A DNA stretch of 64,000 bases from Charina bottae (Eukaryota; Chordata; Lepidosauria; Squamata; Charinaidae). Position 1 is the stretch's first letter, and each line of letters begins with the position of its first letter. This document shows, piece by piece, positions 1-11,010 of the stretch. The DNA is taken from positions 6,232,501 to 6,296,500 of the forward strand of contig JALMGJ010000015.1 in NCBI GenBank assembly GCA_023362775.1. Reading direction: 5' to 3'. Below the pieces are notes generated by a model that was not told the origin of the DNA, ran no database searches, and saw nothing but the letters and a program-made list of their open reading frames with translations. Position numbers and translations under genes: made by a program.

Positions 1-385
1 AGGAAAATTCTGCAGTTCTGCTAAAAATCTTTATTCCTTGTCTCAGAATCCTTACTTTCTAAATCCCAAACATATTGATCTGATTCACACGTTGCACTAA
101 GTTATTTTTTTTCCTAAACCACACGTGCCTGGGTTCATACAACAAATTAAAAAAGGGAGTTGTTCCCTTTTTTATCTCAAACTTTTTTTTTCCAGCTGCC
201 TAATTATCCTTATTTATTGGTTCTAATGTTTTAATGTTACTTTTTAATCATTTTTATTAATGTATTGTTTGTTTTTATTGCAATGATTTTCATCACAAAA
301 ATGGCTTAAAATTTTTAAATGAAAACAAAATAGAAATGCTATAGGTAAACAACCACACCAAGCATATCAGACTTGCAAGATTGAT

Positions 386-675
386 GTCAGCCTTACCAGG
401 TAGACCAGACAGGAAACACGACCAGATGAGCTAATTCTACTTTATTGTAAGGCTACATTAACAGAATCTTGCTGCTTGATGCCCCTCCTGTCTTTGTCTG
501 AAAATTCAAATCTCCCGCCGTCTCCTTTACAGCCTGAGAAGTTAGGGAGGGTCCCTTCTGAGCCTCTTTCTCCACCCATTATGCAGCTGCGGGCTACTCC
601 CTCTCTTATCTGACCATTCCCTAGGCAGCATTTCTTCGCCCCGTTTCTCAAGGTCTTTCTCACATACCATTACAT
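386..675 (-). repeat. LTR-like dispersed repeat, copy 1
   Basis: Read on the minus strand, this begins TGTAATGG and contains a conserved GACCTTGAGAAAC block, CAGATAAGAG and CCTCCCTAACTT. It ends with TGTAGCCTTACAATAAAG (a polyadenylation-type signal) followed by CTGGTCTACCTGGTAAGG. The same order of motifs recurs at 1384-1650, 7335-7523 and 27307-27440. A TG start, internal AATAAA and about 270-bp size suggest a solo LTR. The family name is unknown to me. Confidence 0.45.
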
Positions 676-1383
676 CTTCTGATATGCACCAGAAGTCGGG
701 TTTTCTGACTTGTGCCAGCTCAAGCATGATGCCCATTTCATTGTAGGTGGACCGCTCCACTCCAGTGGGCTATTGTGTGCTGGGCAGCATGCCCCTCCCT
801 TCTAATCACTAATCACTGCTCTCCTTGTTCATTTTTCTTTTGTATAAATTAATCAGTGGGGTGAAGTTCTTTCTCTCTTTTAACAGATTCACCCATGAAA
901 CAGTAAAAGGATGGACCTTTCTTTTTCTTTTCTTTTTAATCAGGTGAATTTGGCAAGCGTTCAGCCACTTTCCTTTCTTACCTCTTCATTGACCAGTTAA
1001 AGCTACAAGCCGTCCGCATCCTAGAAAGTAGACATTCTCGATAAAACTTCTCCTTTCCAATTATCACTTTTCCCAGTGAAAACACCTCTGCAAAGGATGG
1101 AAGAGGGCTGAATGCTGCAGTATATTTTCAGGGCTTTAGTTGCTCAATAACATGCAATCAAAGTGGTTAAAGAGATAAGACTTCCGGTATCCCATGTCAC
1201 AAAAATACCCTTAATCTCTTATAATCAGTTATACAGATGGGATAAACATGAAAAGCAAACAGCCGTTAAGCTGCTGAGAAGGAGAGAAAGAGAGAAGGGG
1301 AGAGAGAGAGAGAACCATGACGAGATGTTGGCATCTTTTCCTAGAAGCAGGAAAGGAAAAAATATCCAACTAGTCCAATTTCC

Positions 1384-1650
1384 TGTAGAGGACAGAGGAG
1401 TGGCCTTGAAGGACAGAAGGAAGAGCCGCTACCAAGGCAGATAAGAGGGTCTTGAGTCCAGGCCAAGAAAGTAACCTGAGAAAACGTCTCACACAGGCCC
1501 CTCCCTAGTTCACAGGAAGATAGAAGGAGGGAGGGGGAGGCACATTCAGACTTGCAAAATCCTGTTACTATAGCTTTACAATAAAAATAGTACTGACCTA
1601 CATGACATTGGTTTCTTAATCTGGTCTACTTTGTTGGGCTGACCCTTTCC
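1384..1650 (+). repeat. LTR-like dispersed repeat, copy 2
   Basis: This begins TGTAGAGGACAGAGGAGTGG and shares GGAAGAGCC, GGCAGATAAGAG, CCTCCCTAGTT and TAGCTTTACAATAAA with the copies at 386-675 and 7335-7523. It ends near CTGGTCTACTTTGTTGGG. The presumed polyadenylation signal is at the same relative position as in copy 1. No coding region is attached. Confidence 0.45.
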
Positions 1651-2276
1651 AACTTAAATCCCTTCAAGTGTTTCAGACTGCAGTCCCATCAGCTGCATTT
1701 AGTGGCAAAGGATTTGGAAACTTTTTAGCTACTAACCATCATGGCCTAAATCTGGCAGTGAAGGCATCAAAACTTTTCTTCTGAAAAATGAAAGAAATAT
1801 AATCTCAGGAGATTTGTTGTTGTTTTTGTAAATCTCTCATTTCTCAGATGTCTTCTGAGACCCTACAAGATTTGGGGCAAGAACACTGATAATCTCACAA
1901 GCTTTCCACAATTTTTATTAAATTGGGGGGTCCCCCAAATGTGCACTATGGGTTCTCCAGGAACTGCAGTCACAGATCATAGGTATCGAAGTCCAAAACT
2001 ACGAAAACACAACTGAGAAAGGCTCATTTATTCTTCACTGTAAACGTTTCCCACCAGACCAGAGCTCCAATTAAAGAAGACAAACTTTGGGTGCCCAAGG
2101 GCTGCAGTTAATGGTTTCTGGAAGTATCGAGGATCTGAGCATGAATAACTGAATCACTTGTGTGGATGAAGCCCGGAGTTGCAAAGAATTCTTAGTTGTT
2201 CATATTATATAAATATTGCATCGAAATAACATACTGTACTAAAAATGAGAAGATGGAGCAAATCAGGGGTCTAAAT

Positions 2277-2537
2277 CAGGGGTCCCCAACCTGTGGGCCG
2301 CGGCCTGTTAGGAAGTGGGCCGCGGGGCTCCTGCCTGCAAACCCTGCCCCCCAGTGGGCGCGATTGGCTCCCACCTGCAAACCCCGCCCCTCGGTCCGCA
2401 CAATTGGCTCCTGCCTGCAAACCCTGCCCCACCGGTGTGCACGATTGGCTCCCACCTGCAAACCCCACCCACCCCGGTCCGTCGAAAAATTTTCTTCCAC
2501 GACTGGTCCCTGGTGCCAAAAAGGTTGGGGACTGCTG
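2277..2537. mobile_element. hAT-type MITE with 8-bp target duplication
   Basis: The ends are CAGGGGTCCCCAACC and GGTTGGGGACTGCTG, imperfect inverted repeats of the hAT type. A perfect 8-bp target duplication GTCTAAAT flanks the element (2269-2276 and 2538-2545). The interior is a short minisatellite of about 50 bp (GATTGGCTCC...CTGCAAACCC, three to four units). Open frames through it are repeat translations, not genes. Confidence 0.85.
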
Positions 2538-2720
2538 GTCTAAATGGCTAGATTTAATATGTTAAAGGATTGAGCTAATTTTATACTAACATTTTATGGA
2601 TATACTCTTAGTTTCCACAAATGTTACTCACATTCATTATCTTATATATCCCTTTCTGATTTTACTAGCAGTACTATATTTTTGGTTGTACTTTATCATA
2701 TCTTCTGGTTGTTATCTCTC

Positions 2721-2761
<41 letters not shown>
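2721..2761. repeat. (TG)n microsatellite
   Basis: An uninterrupted TG dinucleotide tract follows a short TATA run. The rest of 2546-3960 is AT-rich single-copy-looking sequence in which I see no gene. Confidence 0.9.
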
Positions 2762-2764
<3 letters not shown>

Positions 2765-3960
2765 AAAAGAATTCTTAGTTGTTGGGGGTTTTTTCTCTCT
2801 CTCTCTTTGCTTTTTTTAAAAACAGTATTAAATCTCTTTAGACTTATGCTACATTTTCAAGGTAGGAACCCACATTCACCAGTGCAGTTACAGCTGGGTA
2901 TCTAGGGTGGCCAAAAAAAAAAACCAGAATTCAGGGATTATGCAAGTCCTAAACATACTGTTGCCTTTAAAACTCAGGCACCCAAATTGGCATGGAGCTG
3001 ATAAGAACTTGATCCCTGAATTTGAAATAGAGACACTAACTTTGCAAAGTGGCTTTTTCCCCCTCCCGACAGTACAAATCACCAAGTACTTCAGGCAAAG
3101 CAAAAAATTGTTTTTTAAGGGGGGTCAAGTCTTTATATAGGGTACAGAAACAAATGATACATACATTCGGTATATGTGATGCATCAAAAAGCAATATCAA
3201 AATCAAAACAATAAGAGACATTAATTAGACGTGAGAATTAAACAATAGAAAGCATTGATCCTAGATAACATTCCACACCCCCTCCATCACCCCCTTTCCG
3301 AGTCGAGTTTGTATCTTTCTGAAAACTTGCAATGAATTCAAGGACAGAAGAATATGCTCCCTATTGTTTAGTTTCTGAAAAGGCTAGTTCTTGCACGTAA
3401 AAGAAAAAATGGTTTTGGCTAAAAGGAAAACATGGTTCCTGAACTTCAAAAGGAGACACGGATGCCATGCTAAAATGCTAATATCACCATTATTAAAAAA
3501 AAACTAATAATGAAGCCTAAAATTCCAGGTAACAATACCTTCCCCAACCTGGATACTCTGCAGGTATTATAGATGTCAATTCCTTGGCCAGCCTTGCCAT
3601 CACTAAGGTTCTGGGACTTCAAGTGTATACATCTGGAGGGCACCAGCATTGGGACGGACCTTTAAAGAAGCCAGGTCACAAGTCAACAATGGCAGCAGTG
3701 CCCGGTAAACTTGGGCAGCTATTAGAGTGCCAGGATGCCCAGTGCACGCTGACTAAGCCCTCTTGGATGCTACTGGAGAAGGAGTCCTATTAGTCTACGT
3801 TAGACAATTGGTATGCCTTTTAACCAAATCTGTTAGTCAGAAAACATGCTGTGGAGTCCTTGGTGCTCTCTGAGCCTTGTTGTTTTCCTGCAGACGTTTC
3901 AGAGTCTGGTAGCATGCAGAAAACATGCTACCAGACTCCTGATTTTTGGCTCTCCGCTTT

Positions 3961-4450
3961 TGTTGTTCAGTCGTTTAGTCGTGTCCGACTCTTCGTGACC
4001 CCATGGACCATAGCACGCCAGGCCTTCCTGTCCTCCACTGTCTCCCGGAGTTTACTCAAATCCATGTTCATTGCATTGGTGATGCTATCCAACCATCTCA
4101 TCCTCTGCCGTCCCCTTCTCCTTTTGCCCTCAGTCTTTCCCAGCATCAGGGTCTTTTCCAGTGAGTCCTCTCTTCGCATTCAGTGGCCAAAGTATTTGAG
4201 CTTCAGCTTCAGGATCTGTCCTTCCAATGAGCAGTCAGGGTTGATTTCCTTTAGGATTGACTGATTTGACCTCCTTGCAGTCCAAGGGACTCTCAAGAGT
4301 CTTCTCCAGCACCACAGCTCGAAAGCATCAATTCTTCAGCGCTCAGCCTTCCTTATGGTCCAACTCTCACAGCCATACATTACTACTGGGAAAACCATAG
4401 CTTTAACTATACGGACCTTTGTCGGCAAGGTGATGTCTCTGCTAGGAGTG
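3961..4450 (-). mobile_element. BovB (RTE) LINE 3' fragment
   Basis: The minus strand encodes the C-terminal end of a BovB-type reverse-transcriptase polyprotein, with MRREDSLEKTLMLGKTEGKR, RQRMRWLDSITNAMNM and AWRAMVHGVTKSRTRLND. It ends in CTGAACAACAA, the normal BovB 3' terminus. It is 5'-truncated. BovB is the LINE known for horizontal transfer between squamates and ruminants. Confidence 0.9.
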
Positions 4451-4457
4451 TCTAATT

Positions 4458-4792
4458 CAGCAGGTCCCTGGTTTAAGAACGAGTCCCGTCCCTAAGTCTG
4501 TCCTTAAGTCAAAATTTGTATGTAAGTCGGAACAGTTATTTAGCATCAGTTAGTCAAATGTTTGTCTTAGTATATAGTATATATTTTACCTTTCTATCCA
4601 TAGGAAACACTTAAGAAACCCTTCCAAATACACTAAAACACCTTAAACATAATCATACACGAAGTAGTATTGTGTATTTAACCTGAAATATTGTACTTAA
4701 CTCGAATTTTTAATATAACGGGCTTTATGGCAGTCCGTTCTTAACTAGGAGTCGTCCATAAACCGGGACGTTCTTAAACTGGGGACCTGCTG
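4458..4792. mobile_element. DNA-transposon MITE with CAGCAGGTCC ends
   Basis: Perfect 10-bp terminal inverted repeats CAGCAGGTCC and GGACCTGCTG are extended by CTGGTTTAAGAACG / CGTTCTTAAACTGG similarity. TAATT occurs directly on both sides (4453-4457, 4793-4797). There is no coding capacity; the interior is AT-rich. It directly abuts the 5' end of the BovB fragment. The superfamily is uncertain; a Tc1/mariner or Tigger-like origin is possible. Confidence 0.7.
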
Positions 4793-4801
4793 TAATTCAG
4801 A

Positions 4802-4903
4802 AACAGTGAGCTGCACCTCAAGATGTTTGAGAGGCAGCTGCTCTCATTGCAGGACAGTGAAAAGTGGGCAAAGGCTCTCAAATACCTGGAGCAATTCACA
4901 GAG
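4802..4903 (+). pseudogene. Exon-like open segment, unidentified
   Basis: The plus strand is open here and reads ELHLKMFERQLLSLQDSEKW then AKALKYLEQFTE, followed by GAG|GTGAGG, a good splice donor. A pyrimidine-poor acceptor AATTCAG or AAACAG precedes it. The composition looks protein-like (amphipathic helix, no low complexity). I do not recognise the protein and see no partner exon nearby. It may be a relic exon or chance. Confidence 0.22.
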
Positions 4904-5224
4904 GTGAGGCAGGTGCCTGCTAGTATCCCTATTGACCGCCACTAGTCAGGCCATCAATGAGAAAGCTGGAAATGTGGGACAAAGGGCACCGTGCAGCAGG
5001 GAGGGGATATTTTTCAATTTCAAATGTCTCCCTATTTCTCCTTTAAGCAAACTGCCAAGTTCAGGTCATCAAGCTTGCAAAAAAAAAAAAAAGCAAGCTT
5101 GCAAAAAAAAGAAAAAGAAATTAAAACATTTGCACTACTAAATTTTCAACGCATTTTGCTACATATTTCTTGGAACATGCATGTGTTTGCCTCACGTGCC
5201 CGAGTTTTGCAAACGGTTTTGCTT

Positions 5225-5345
5225 ATTTCGATATTTTTTCAGTCTTTCAACGAGTCCCCTTTGGGGGAGATGGGGCGGTGATAAAAATCGAAAGAATGAA
5301 TGAATGAATGAATGAATGAATGAATGAATGAATAAATAAATAAAT
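5225..5345 (+). repeat. LINE 3' tail followed by (GAAT)n microsatellite
   Basis: A short LINE-tail motif (CGAGTCCCCTTTGGGGGAGA, TGGGGCGG) runs directly into about 10 GAAT units and then TAAA units. The same arrangement recurs at 10383-10618, 23455-23558 and 42400-42598. Confidence 0.7.
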
Positions 5346-5637
5346 AACCTTTCTGATATAGACTTCCTAGTAGACATTGATTTTATTGATAAATAGAGAG
5401 GGGGCTCTATTTCAACTCATAGCCCCTTTTCAATTTGTGTTTTGGCTTGAAAAGGCAAGGTGACCTAGTCTGGTTTTCAAATATAAACATCAACCTATAA
5501 ATAAATATAATTTATAGTAAATATAAATGTCAAAAGTGCAGGGATGACCCTCACACTATTCATGTCACAAGTGAACAGCACGTGCATTCCAGAAAGTTGG
5601 CCAATAGGGATGCTGTTAACTGACGATTTGGGGGTGA

Positions 5638-5740
5638 AAGATGGTGGCCACAGCCATGCGGTCAAAGCCCCGCCCATTTTTGCATGCACATTTAAAAGGG
5701 GTGGGACTTCAATCACATGGTTGTGGCTGCTGTACCAACT
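5638..5740. mobile_element. Degenerate short MITE
   Basis: The segment has GATGGTGGCCACAGCCATG near one end and TCACATGGTTGTGGCTGC near the other, an imperfect inverted repeat. It resembles the better-preserved element at 18642-18773 (shared GGACTTCAATCACAT-type core). No target duplication is clear. Confidence 0.4.
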
Positions 5741-6102
5741 ATATTTACCCTTTCCTCTCCCCCCCCCCATCCCTATTCAAATCTGTGGCCAACCTAAAAG
5801 TTTCAATGGCTCGCATCCCATATTAAAGTCAGAGGAGATTTACCAGGTCTTTTTAAAATCATTTAAATTTAACTGTGGGGGGGGAGAGAAGAGAGAATTT
5901 ATAGAGGGGTGAAGGGAGGATTCCCTTAACTCTCCCTCCCCATCCAATTACAGGTCAGATGGATTCCTTCTGCACACATTCCTTTGAGATTAAATTTAGC
6001 AATCAAATATATGAATTGGTATTCAGGTATATCCTGTCTTAAAGATACTTCAAAGCCAAGCCCCATTTTGATCAGACTCAGAGACAGCAATAGTTTCTAT
6101 AG

Positions 6103-6532
6103 CAGAGCTTTCCAAACTGTGTGTCGGGACACGTTAGTGTGTCGGCTGCAGTGTCTGGGTGTGTCGCGGCTGCTGCTGCCGCCGAGCCCTGCCAGGATTC
6201 CGCGCAGGTCCTAGTGCCTGCCTTGTGCCTTGCTGCCTCCAAACCTGCTGTGATTCCGCGCAGGTCCTAGTGCGTGCCTTGCTGCCTCCAAACCTGCCCT
6301 GCCAGGATTCCGCGCAGGTCCTAGTGCCTGCCTTGTGCCTTGCTGCCTCCAAACCTGCCCTGCCAGGATTCCGCACAGGTCCTAGTGCCTGCCTTGTGCC
6401 TTGCTGCCTCCAAACCTGCTGTGATTCCGCGCAGGTCCTAGTGCCTGCCTTGTGCCCTGCTGTAAGAGTATGTCGCGAAATGATGCATGTCTAAAAAGTG
6501 TGTCACCAACATGAAAAGTTTGGAAAGCTCTG
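6103..6532. mobile_element. hAT-type MITE with 5-unit internal minisatellite
   Basis: The ends are CAGAGCTTTCCAAACTGTGT and GTTTGGAAAGCTCTG. The flanking 8-bp duplication TTCTATAG is perfect (6095-6102, 6533-6540). The interior carries five units of a 55-60-bp repeat marked by CAGGTCCTAGTG. A sister copy at 30365-31013 has eight units. Confidence 0.9.
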
Positions 6533-6875
6533 TTCTATAGCGATATGCCAAAAATCCTTAATTTAAAAAAAATGTGCATGTGTTGATTGGCCCTGGAGAT
6601 CAGAAATTAACACATCTACTCCTGCTTTTGATCCACACTTGCAGGTGCTTTGAATTTTTTTTAAAAATGCTTCCGTATTTACTGGAGGAGAGGGAATGCT
6701 AATAGCTGGAATATTCAAGTGGCTGACCACACCATTATTCTGTGTGCTGTTAGTTGTCACAAGATTTTTTTGTGTGCTGTACATGCACTACAAGTAGTTG
6801 GAGGCACAGAAAATCAACAGCGGTCTGAACTCAACCACTCTGAACTCAAATCAGTTTTGAACTCTACCAGCTACA

Positions 6876-7154
6876 TGTCTATGAAGGTTCTCAGTCATCC
6901 AGGTGGAATTGTCTGTAGCTTGAATCATGTCAACTGGATTTCTATTTTCTCAGTGGAAACGTTTCGCTCCTTATCCAAGGAGCTTCTTCAGTCTGAGCAA
7001 AGTTGGTAAGGGAATCCTAAATATGTTTCTAGGTAGGTAAACATATTTAGGATTCCCTTACCAACTTTGCTCAGACTGAAGAAGCTCCTTGGATAAGGAG
7101 CGAAACGTTTCCAATGAAAAAATAGAAATCCAGTTGACATGATTCAAGCTACAG
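6876..7154. mobile_element. Palindromic Penelope-like insertion A
   Basis: The two arms are inverted copies of one segment (ATTCAAGCTACAG, TCCAGTTGACATG, ACTTTGCTCAGACTGAAGAA), meeting near 7025. A perfect 13-bp target duplication TCTACCAGCTACA flanks it (6863-6875, 7155-7167). The right arm has CTGAAGA at 7076-7082, a 7-bp stem GCTCCTT/AAGGAGC with loop GGAT, then GAAAC at 7102-7106. That is a hammerhead-ribozyme-like core, as known from Penelope-like element repeats. One extra A sits before the stem. The family assignment is inferred. Confidence 0.7.
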
Positions 7155-7334
7155 TCTACCAGCTACAGATGTACAGCTGCTCCTTAAAATATACCAGCAA
7201 CATCCCTCTTGTATATTTTGATAGCAAGAGGACAGATTGATATAATTCATTGTGCTGTGCTGAACAAAATGGCACCTTTTTCTATTCAAGAAGCTTGCCA
7301 GCAAACAGCCATATGTCCTTCCAGAAGACTCCAT

Positions 7335-7523
7335 TCCATCCTTAGTCTGAAAGTACAATTCTCCTCCCATCTCCTTTAAAGCCTGAGAAACTGGGGAGGG
7401 TCTCTTATGAGAGATTTGCCATTTTCCCATTCCTGCTGTGGGCTCAGCTGCCTCTTATCTGACCATTGCCTAGTCTGTGGCTCTTCCTCCGGTCTCCCAA
7501 GGTCACTCCCACAGACCATTACA
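7335..7523 (-). repeat. LTR-like dispersed repeat, copy 3 (truncated)
   Basis: On the minus strand it begins TGTAATGGTCTGTGGGAGTG and contains GGAAGAGCC, AATGGTCAGATAAGAGGC and CCTCCCCAGTTTCTCAGGC. It matches copies 1 and 2 but lacks the segment with the polyadenylation signal. Confidence 0.45.
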
Positions 7524-8171
7524 CATCCAGAGCATCTCCTTTTATTTTCTCTGTGGAACAGTTGACATTCATTGCCCAAGTTTACTATGAGCATGATCAA
7601 AATCCAAGAAGATGGGAGTTGTCAGATCTGGGCTGCAGAAACCCCAGCTCATCTGGATTTTTGCAGCGTAGAGTCAGTATCCAGTTAATCCTTTGAAGTA
7701 GGTCAGGTCAAGAAAGCAGCACAGCAGAGATTCCACAAACGCTCTTTCCTGCTGAAAGGTAGAACAACAGAATCTTGAAAGCCCAACTAAGTTTCTCTTT
7801 GTCCCATCTTATACTAAACAAAATCAAAGGTGGGGTTTTTTTTAGTTTCTTTCACACAATTCTCTTTTTGTTAGGATTGGGTAATCTTTTCTGCAAATCT
7901 CCCTTTAATAGTTCTCTCCTTCCTTCTCCAAGGTCAGCTCTACATTCCTCTATATATGCTGAGCTAAGGGGAACTGTGAGACGTGGGCAGGGGGGGGGAT
8001 AAGAAAGCAAAGGGCACCGTTTCAGCTCTACTGGGAAGTCCGCTGGAAAGGAATGATGGAAGTTCCGTCTTGCAGAAGAGAAGGTTGAGAAGGGACATGA
8101 TAGTTGTCTTCAAATATCTGAAGGGCTGTCATATTCTAGAGGGTTTGGACTTCTTCTCACTCACTCCAGAG

Positions 8172-8474
8172 CAGCCTTTCTCAACTTTTTGACCCTGGAG
8201 GAACCCTTGAAATATTTTTCAGGCCTTGGGGAACCGCTGCACATCCAGCCTCAAATAGGAAGTTACAAAATTATTACATTCATTTCATGGGTAGGCCTGT
8301 CTATATGCACTAAGAGTGTTCTTGAACTAAAAAGAAAGAATGAAACCTACCTCTTTAATGTGAAGTTTCCTGAATTTGAAATAATTTTTTTAATAAATCA
8401 TGATCTCCCAGGGAACCCCTAGTGGCCTGTCACGGAACCTTAGGGTGCCACGGAACCCTGGTTGGGAAAACCTG
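8172..8474. mobile_element. hAT-type MITE nested in CR1
   Basis: The element begins CAGCCTTTCTCAACTTTTTG and ends GGTTGGGAAAACCTG. Flanks CTCCAGAG (8164-8171) and CTCCAGGG (8475-8482) are an 8-bp duplication with one mismatch. The ends resemble Charlie-type hAT elements. Confidence 0.75.
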
Positions 8475-8537
8475 CTCCAGGGGGTAAGACTAGAAATGAA
8501 TGGGATGAAACTTCAAGGATGTCAATACACATTAGAC

Positions 8538-8667
8538 CAGTGTTTCTCAACCTTGGCAACTTTAAGACGTGTGGACTTCAACTCCCAGAATTCATGGCAT
8601 GGCTGGCTGGGGAATTCTGGGAGTTGAAGTCCACACGTCTTAAAGTTGCCATGGTTGAGAAACACTG
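8538..8667. mobile_element. Palindromic hAT-type MITE nested in CR1
   Basis: This is a near-perfect palindrome. CAGTGTTTCTCAACCTTGGC opens it, GGTTGAGAAACACTG closes it, and GGACTTCAACTCCCAGAATT lies inside in both orientations. Flanks CATTAGAC and GATTAGAC form an 8-bp duplication with one mismatch. It belongs to the most common MITE family of the window. Confidence 0.85.
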
Positions 8668-9716
8668 GATTAGACATTAGGAAGAACTTCTTGACAGGAA
8701 GAGCTGTCAAACAGTAGAATAGTTTCCTCCCCTTCACTGAAGGTTTCCAAACAAAGGCCGGATAGTCTTCTAGTGGAGATGGTGTAGCAAATCCCGCAGT
8801 ATGCCCAGAGCTGAACTTCATGACCTTTGAAGTCCCTTCCAACTCTAGAATTCTATGAAGTCGGAGTCCACTCGCAGCTCATCTTTGCCCTGGAGAATCG
8901 TAATAGAGGAAGCTGGATACCCCCAACTGAAGAAAAAGGCTGGACTGCACCCAGGCAGGAATCAGCAAGTCTTTTGGCAACTAAGAGATGGCAATTAAGG
9001 AAGAAGAAAGGAGAAATCCCGTGTTTTTTTTTCCTGCCGTAATGTCACCTTCATCGCTCGTGTTGTTTTTAAGCTCCAGAGATTCAGTCACAAGGCGTTT
9101 GCTTGCGTATTCCCTGGCAGACTCTTTAGTGCAAGAGGCCTTTCGGAGCAAACTGTCAGAGTGCTGCAAATGCAAAAAGAGCGAGAAAGAATGACGGGCA
9201 GACAGAGATGCAAGGGGAGAACTGTTTGTGATAAAAATAATTGCCTTCCCAGCCGGTGCAAATGTCATCTGTTTTGCTCAGCGAAGCATGACTCGCCCGT
9301 CCTTCGCTTACCAGCGAAATAAAATAATAATAATAATGAAAGATAAAAAACGGTCCTTACATATTCTCTTCCCAGTTGCACTTTTAATTAACTTAAATCT
9401 TCCTAGGAGATGGTCTGACAGAAACGTCTGGGAAGGGAGCAGGTGAGGACATTCAAACATCTACCCCTCTCTCGACAAGTCCCTGTTACGGTGGCAGTGT
9501 AGAAACACAGCATACACTGCCTGGAGCAAATGATAAATGTAGAGAAAATAAAATAATCCTCCGAATCAGGAGAAAGGAATCATGCTCTCTCCTTATCAAC
9601 TAAATAAAGCTTCTTCTCCAACGGCCTTCAGAGGAACTTATCAAGGGAGCCAGCTTTACAAGCAGCAGCGATCAATCAAACATCAAAAGCTCTGATAGAG
9701 CAAATAAAGGTATTCT

Positions 9717-9846
9717 ATGTATTGTCGAAGGCTTTCTGTCTGTGCTCCTATCCCTGTGAAGATACTGGCCACAGATGCTGGCGAAACGTTAGGAACCACA
9801 ACTTCCAGAACACGGCCACACAGCCTGGAAGACCCACAACAACCAT
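9717..9846 (+). mobile_element. Short retroelement with hammerhead-like core (second family)
   Basis: A perfect 12-bp duplication TAAAGGTATTCT flanks it (9705-9716, 9847-9858). It contains TGAAGATACTGGCCACAGAT then GCTGGCGAAACGTTAGG: a TGAAGA box, a hairpin and GAAAC at 9783-9787. It ends AACACGGCCACACAGCCTGG and a CAACAACC tail. This widespread amniote repeat shares the core layout of the palindromic insertions. Confidence 0.6.
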
Positions 9847-9939
9847 TAAAGGTATTCTCTTCACCCAGAATTAAGACTTGTCAAATCTGGGCTGCATAAA
9901 CCCAGACAACCAATTGGGGGGGGGGGGGAGGGGAACCAA

Positions 9940-10278
9940 GGTAAAGGTAAAGGTTCCCCCCGCACATTTGTGCAGTCGTGTCCGACTCTAGGGGCCGGTG
10001 CTCATCTCCGTTTGTTAGCCGAAGAGCCAGCGTTGTCCGAAGACGCTTCCGTGGTCATGTGGCTGCATGACACGCGCGGAACGCTGTTACCTACCCACCG
10101 AAGTGGTACCTATTCATCTACTTGCATTTGCATGCTTTCGAATTGCTAGGTTGGCAAGAGCTGGAGCTAGTGCGGGAGCTCACTCCGCACGCAGGGCTAG
10201 GGATTCGAACCTCCGAACTTGCAATCTTCCGATCGACAAGCCTGGCATCTTACCCACTGAGCCACCACGCCCCTATAA
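9940..10278 (-). mobile_element. Sauria SINE, full length
   Basis: The tRNA-like head is at the high-coordinate end. On the minus strand it reads GGGGCGTGGTGGCTCAGTGG (A-box region), then GGTTCGAATCCC (B box). The tail is AAAGGTAAAGGT-type. The sequence CAGTCGTGTCCGACTCT near the tail matches the BovB 3' end. Target duplication GGGGAACCAA is perfect (9930-9939, 10279-10288). Confidence 0.92.
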
Positions 10279-10382
10279 GGGGAACCAAACATGACACAAA
10301 ATCTAAGCCTTTGCTCCCATCTAGTGGTGAATTCTTGCAGTGCATATATGTCCTCTGGCAGATTCAAATGGCATTAAAGACC

Positions 10383-10618
10383 TGGTTCCTTCCCCATGCA
10401 CATGGTCACAGATTGGTATGATCCTGTTGGATGAATGTTTCCTAGCACTTTATGTCCTTATGTTTTCATAATTAGTTTGGATTATTTGTTTACTATGGGT
10501 TTTACATGCATTTAGTGCTGTTTATTGATGATGCACGCCACACCTGCCATGCAGGTGGCTGTATAGAATGAATGAATGAATGAATGAATGAATGAATGAA
10601 TGAATGAATGAATGAACG
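10383..10618 (+). mobile_element. L2/CR1-like LINE 3' end with (GAAT)n tail
   Basis: The segment from CCTGGTTCCTTCCCCATGCA to GGTGGCTGTATA resembles the 3' ends at 39470-39660 and 58030-58229. It passes directly into about 13 GAAT units (10566-10618). Confidence 0.55.
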
Positions 10619-10944
10619 AACCCTACCCAAGATGCACAGCTTGGATTGAAAGAATCAAATGATATGAAATAAATATGAAATATGAAAGAGAGCCTTATCT
10701 AAGATGCACAGCCTAAATCAATCAATCAAACAAATTAAATATATGGGAGCCCTACCCAGATCCACAGTTCTTGTGACTTCTAGAAATCTTGGGTGATCCT
10801 TGAGTCTTTAAAAATTTTGCTATTCCATTGCAATTGTTAGTGTCTCAGAAGGGAGAAATTATGAAACATATGGGTGCATGTTAAATTCAATGCAATTTTT
10901 AAATTAACCATGGAAGTATCACTTCTGTCCTGTCCTTGCATGCT

Positions 10945-11010
10945 GGCTGGGGAATTCTGGGAGATGAAGTCCACGTCTTAAAGTTGCCGAGGTTGAGAAA
11001 CAAACACTGA
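10945..11010. mobile_element. Half copy of the palindromic hAT MITE
   Basis: GGCTGGGGAATTCTGGGAGA through GTTGCCGAGGTTGAGAAACA matches the right half of the element at 8538-8667. The left half is missing. Confidence 0.7.

Larger units (their letters stand above)
8043..8858 (+). mobile_element. CR1-like LINE 3' end split by two MITEs
   Basis: Three blocks are colinear with a CR1 3' region: GAAGAGAAGGTTGAGAAGGG to about 8171, the stretch 8475-8537, and GGAAGAACTTCTTGACAGGA through TGACCTTTGAAGTCCCTTCC to the CR1-type terminus ATTCTATGA at 8850-8858. hAT MITEs at 8172-8474 and 8538-8667 interrupt it. Confidence 0.75.
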
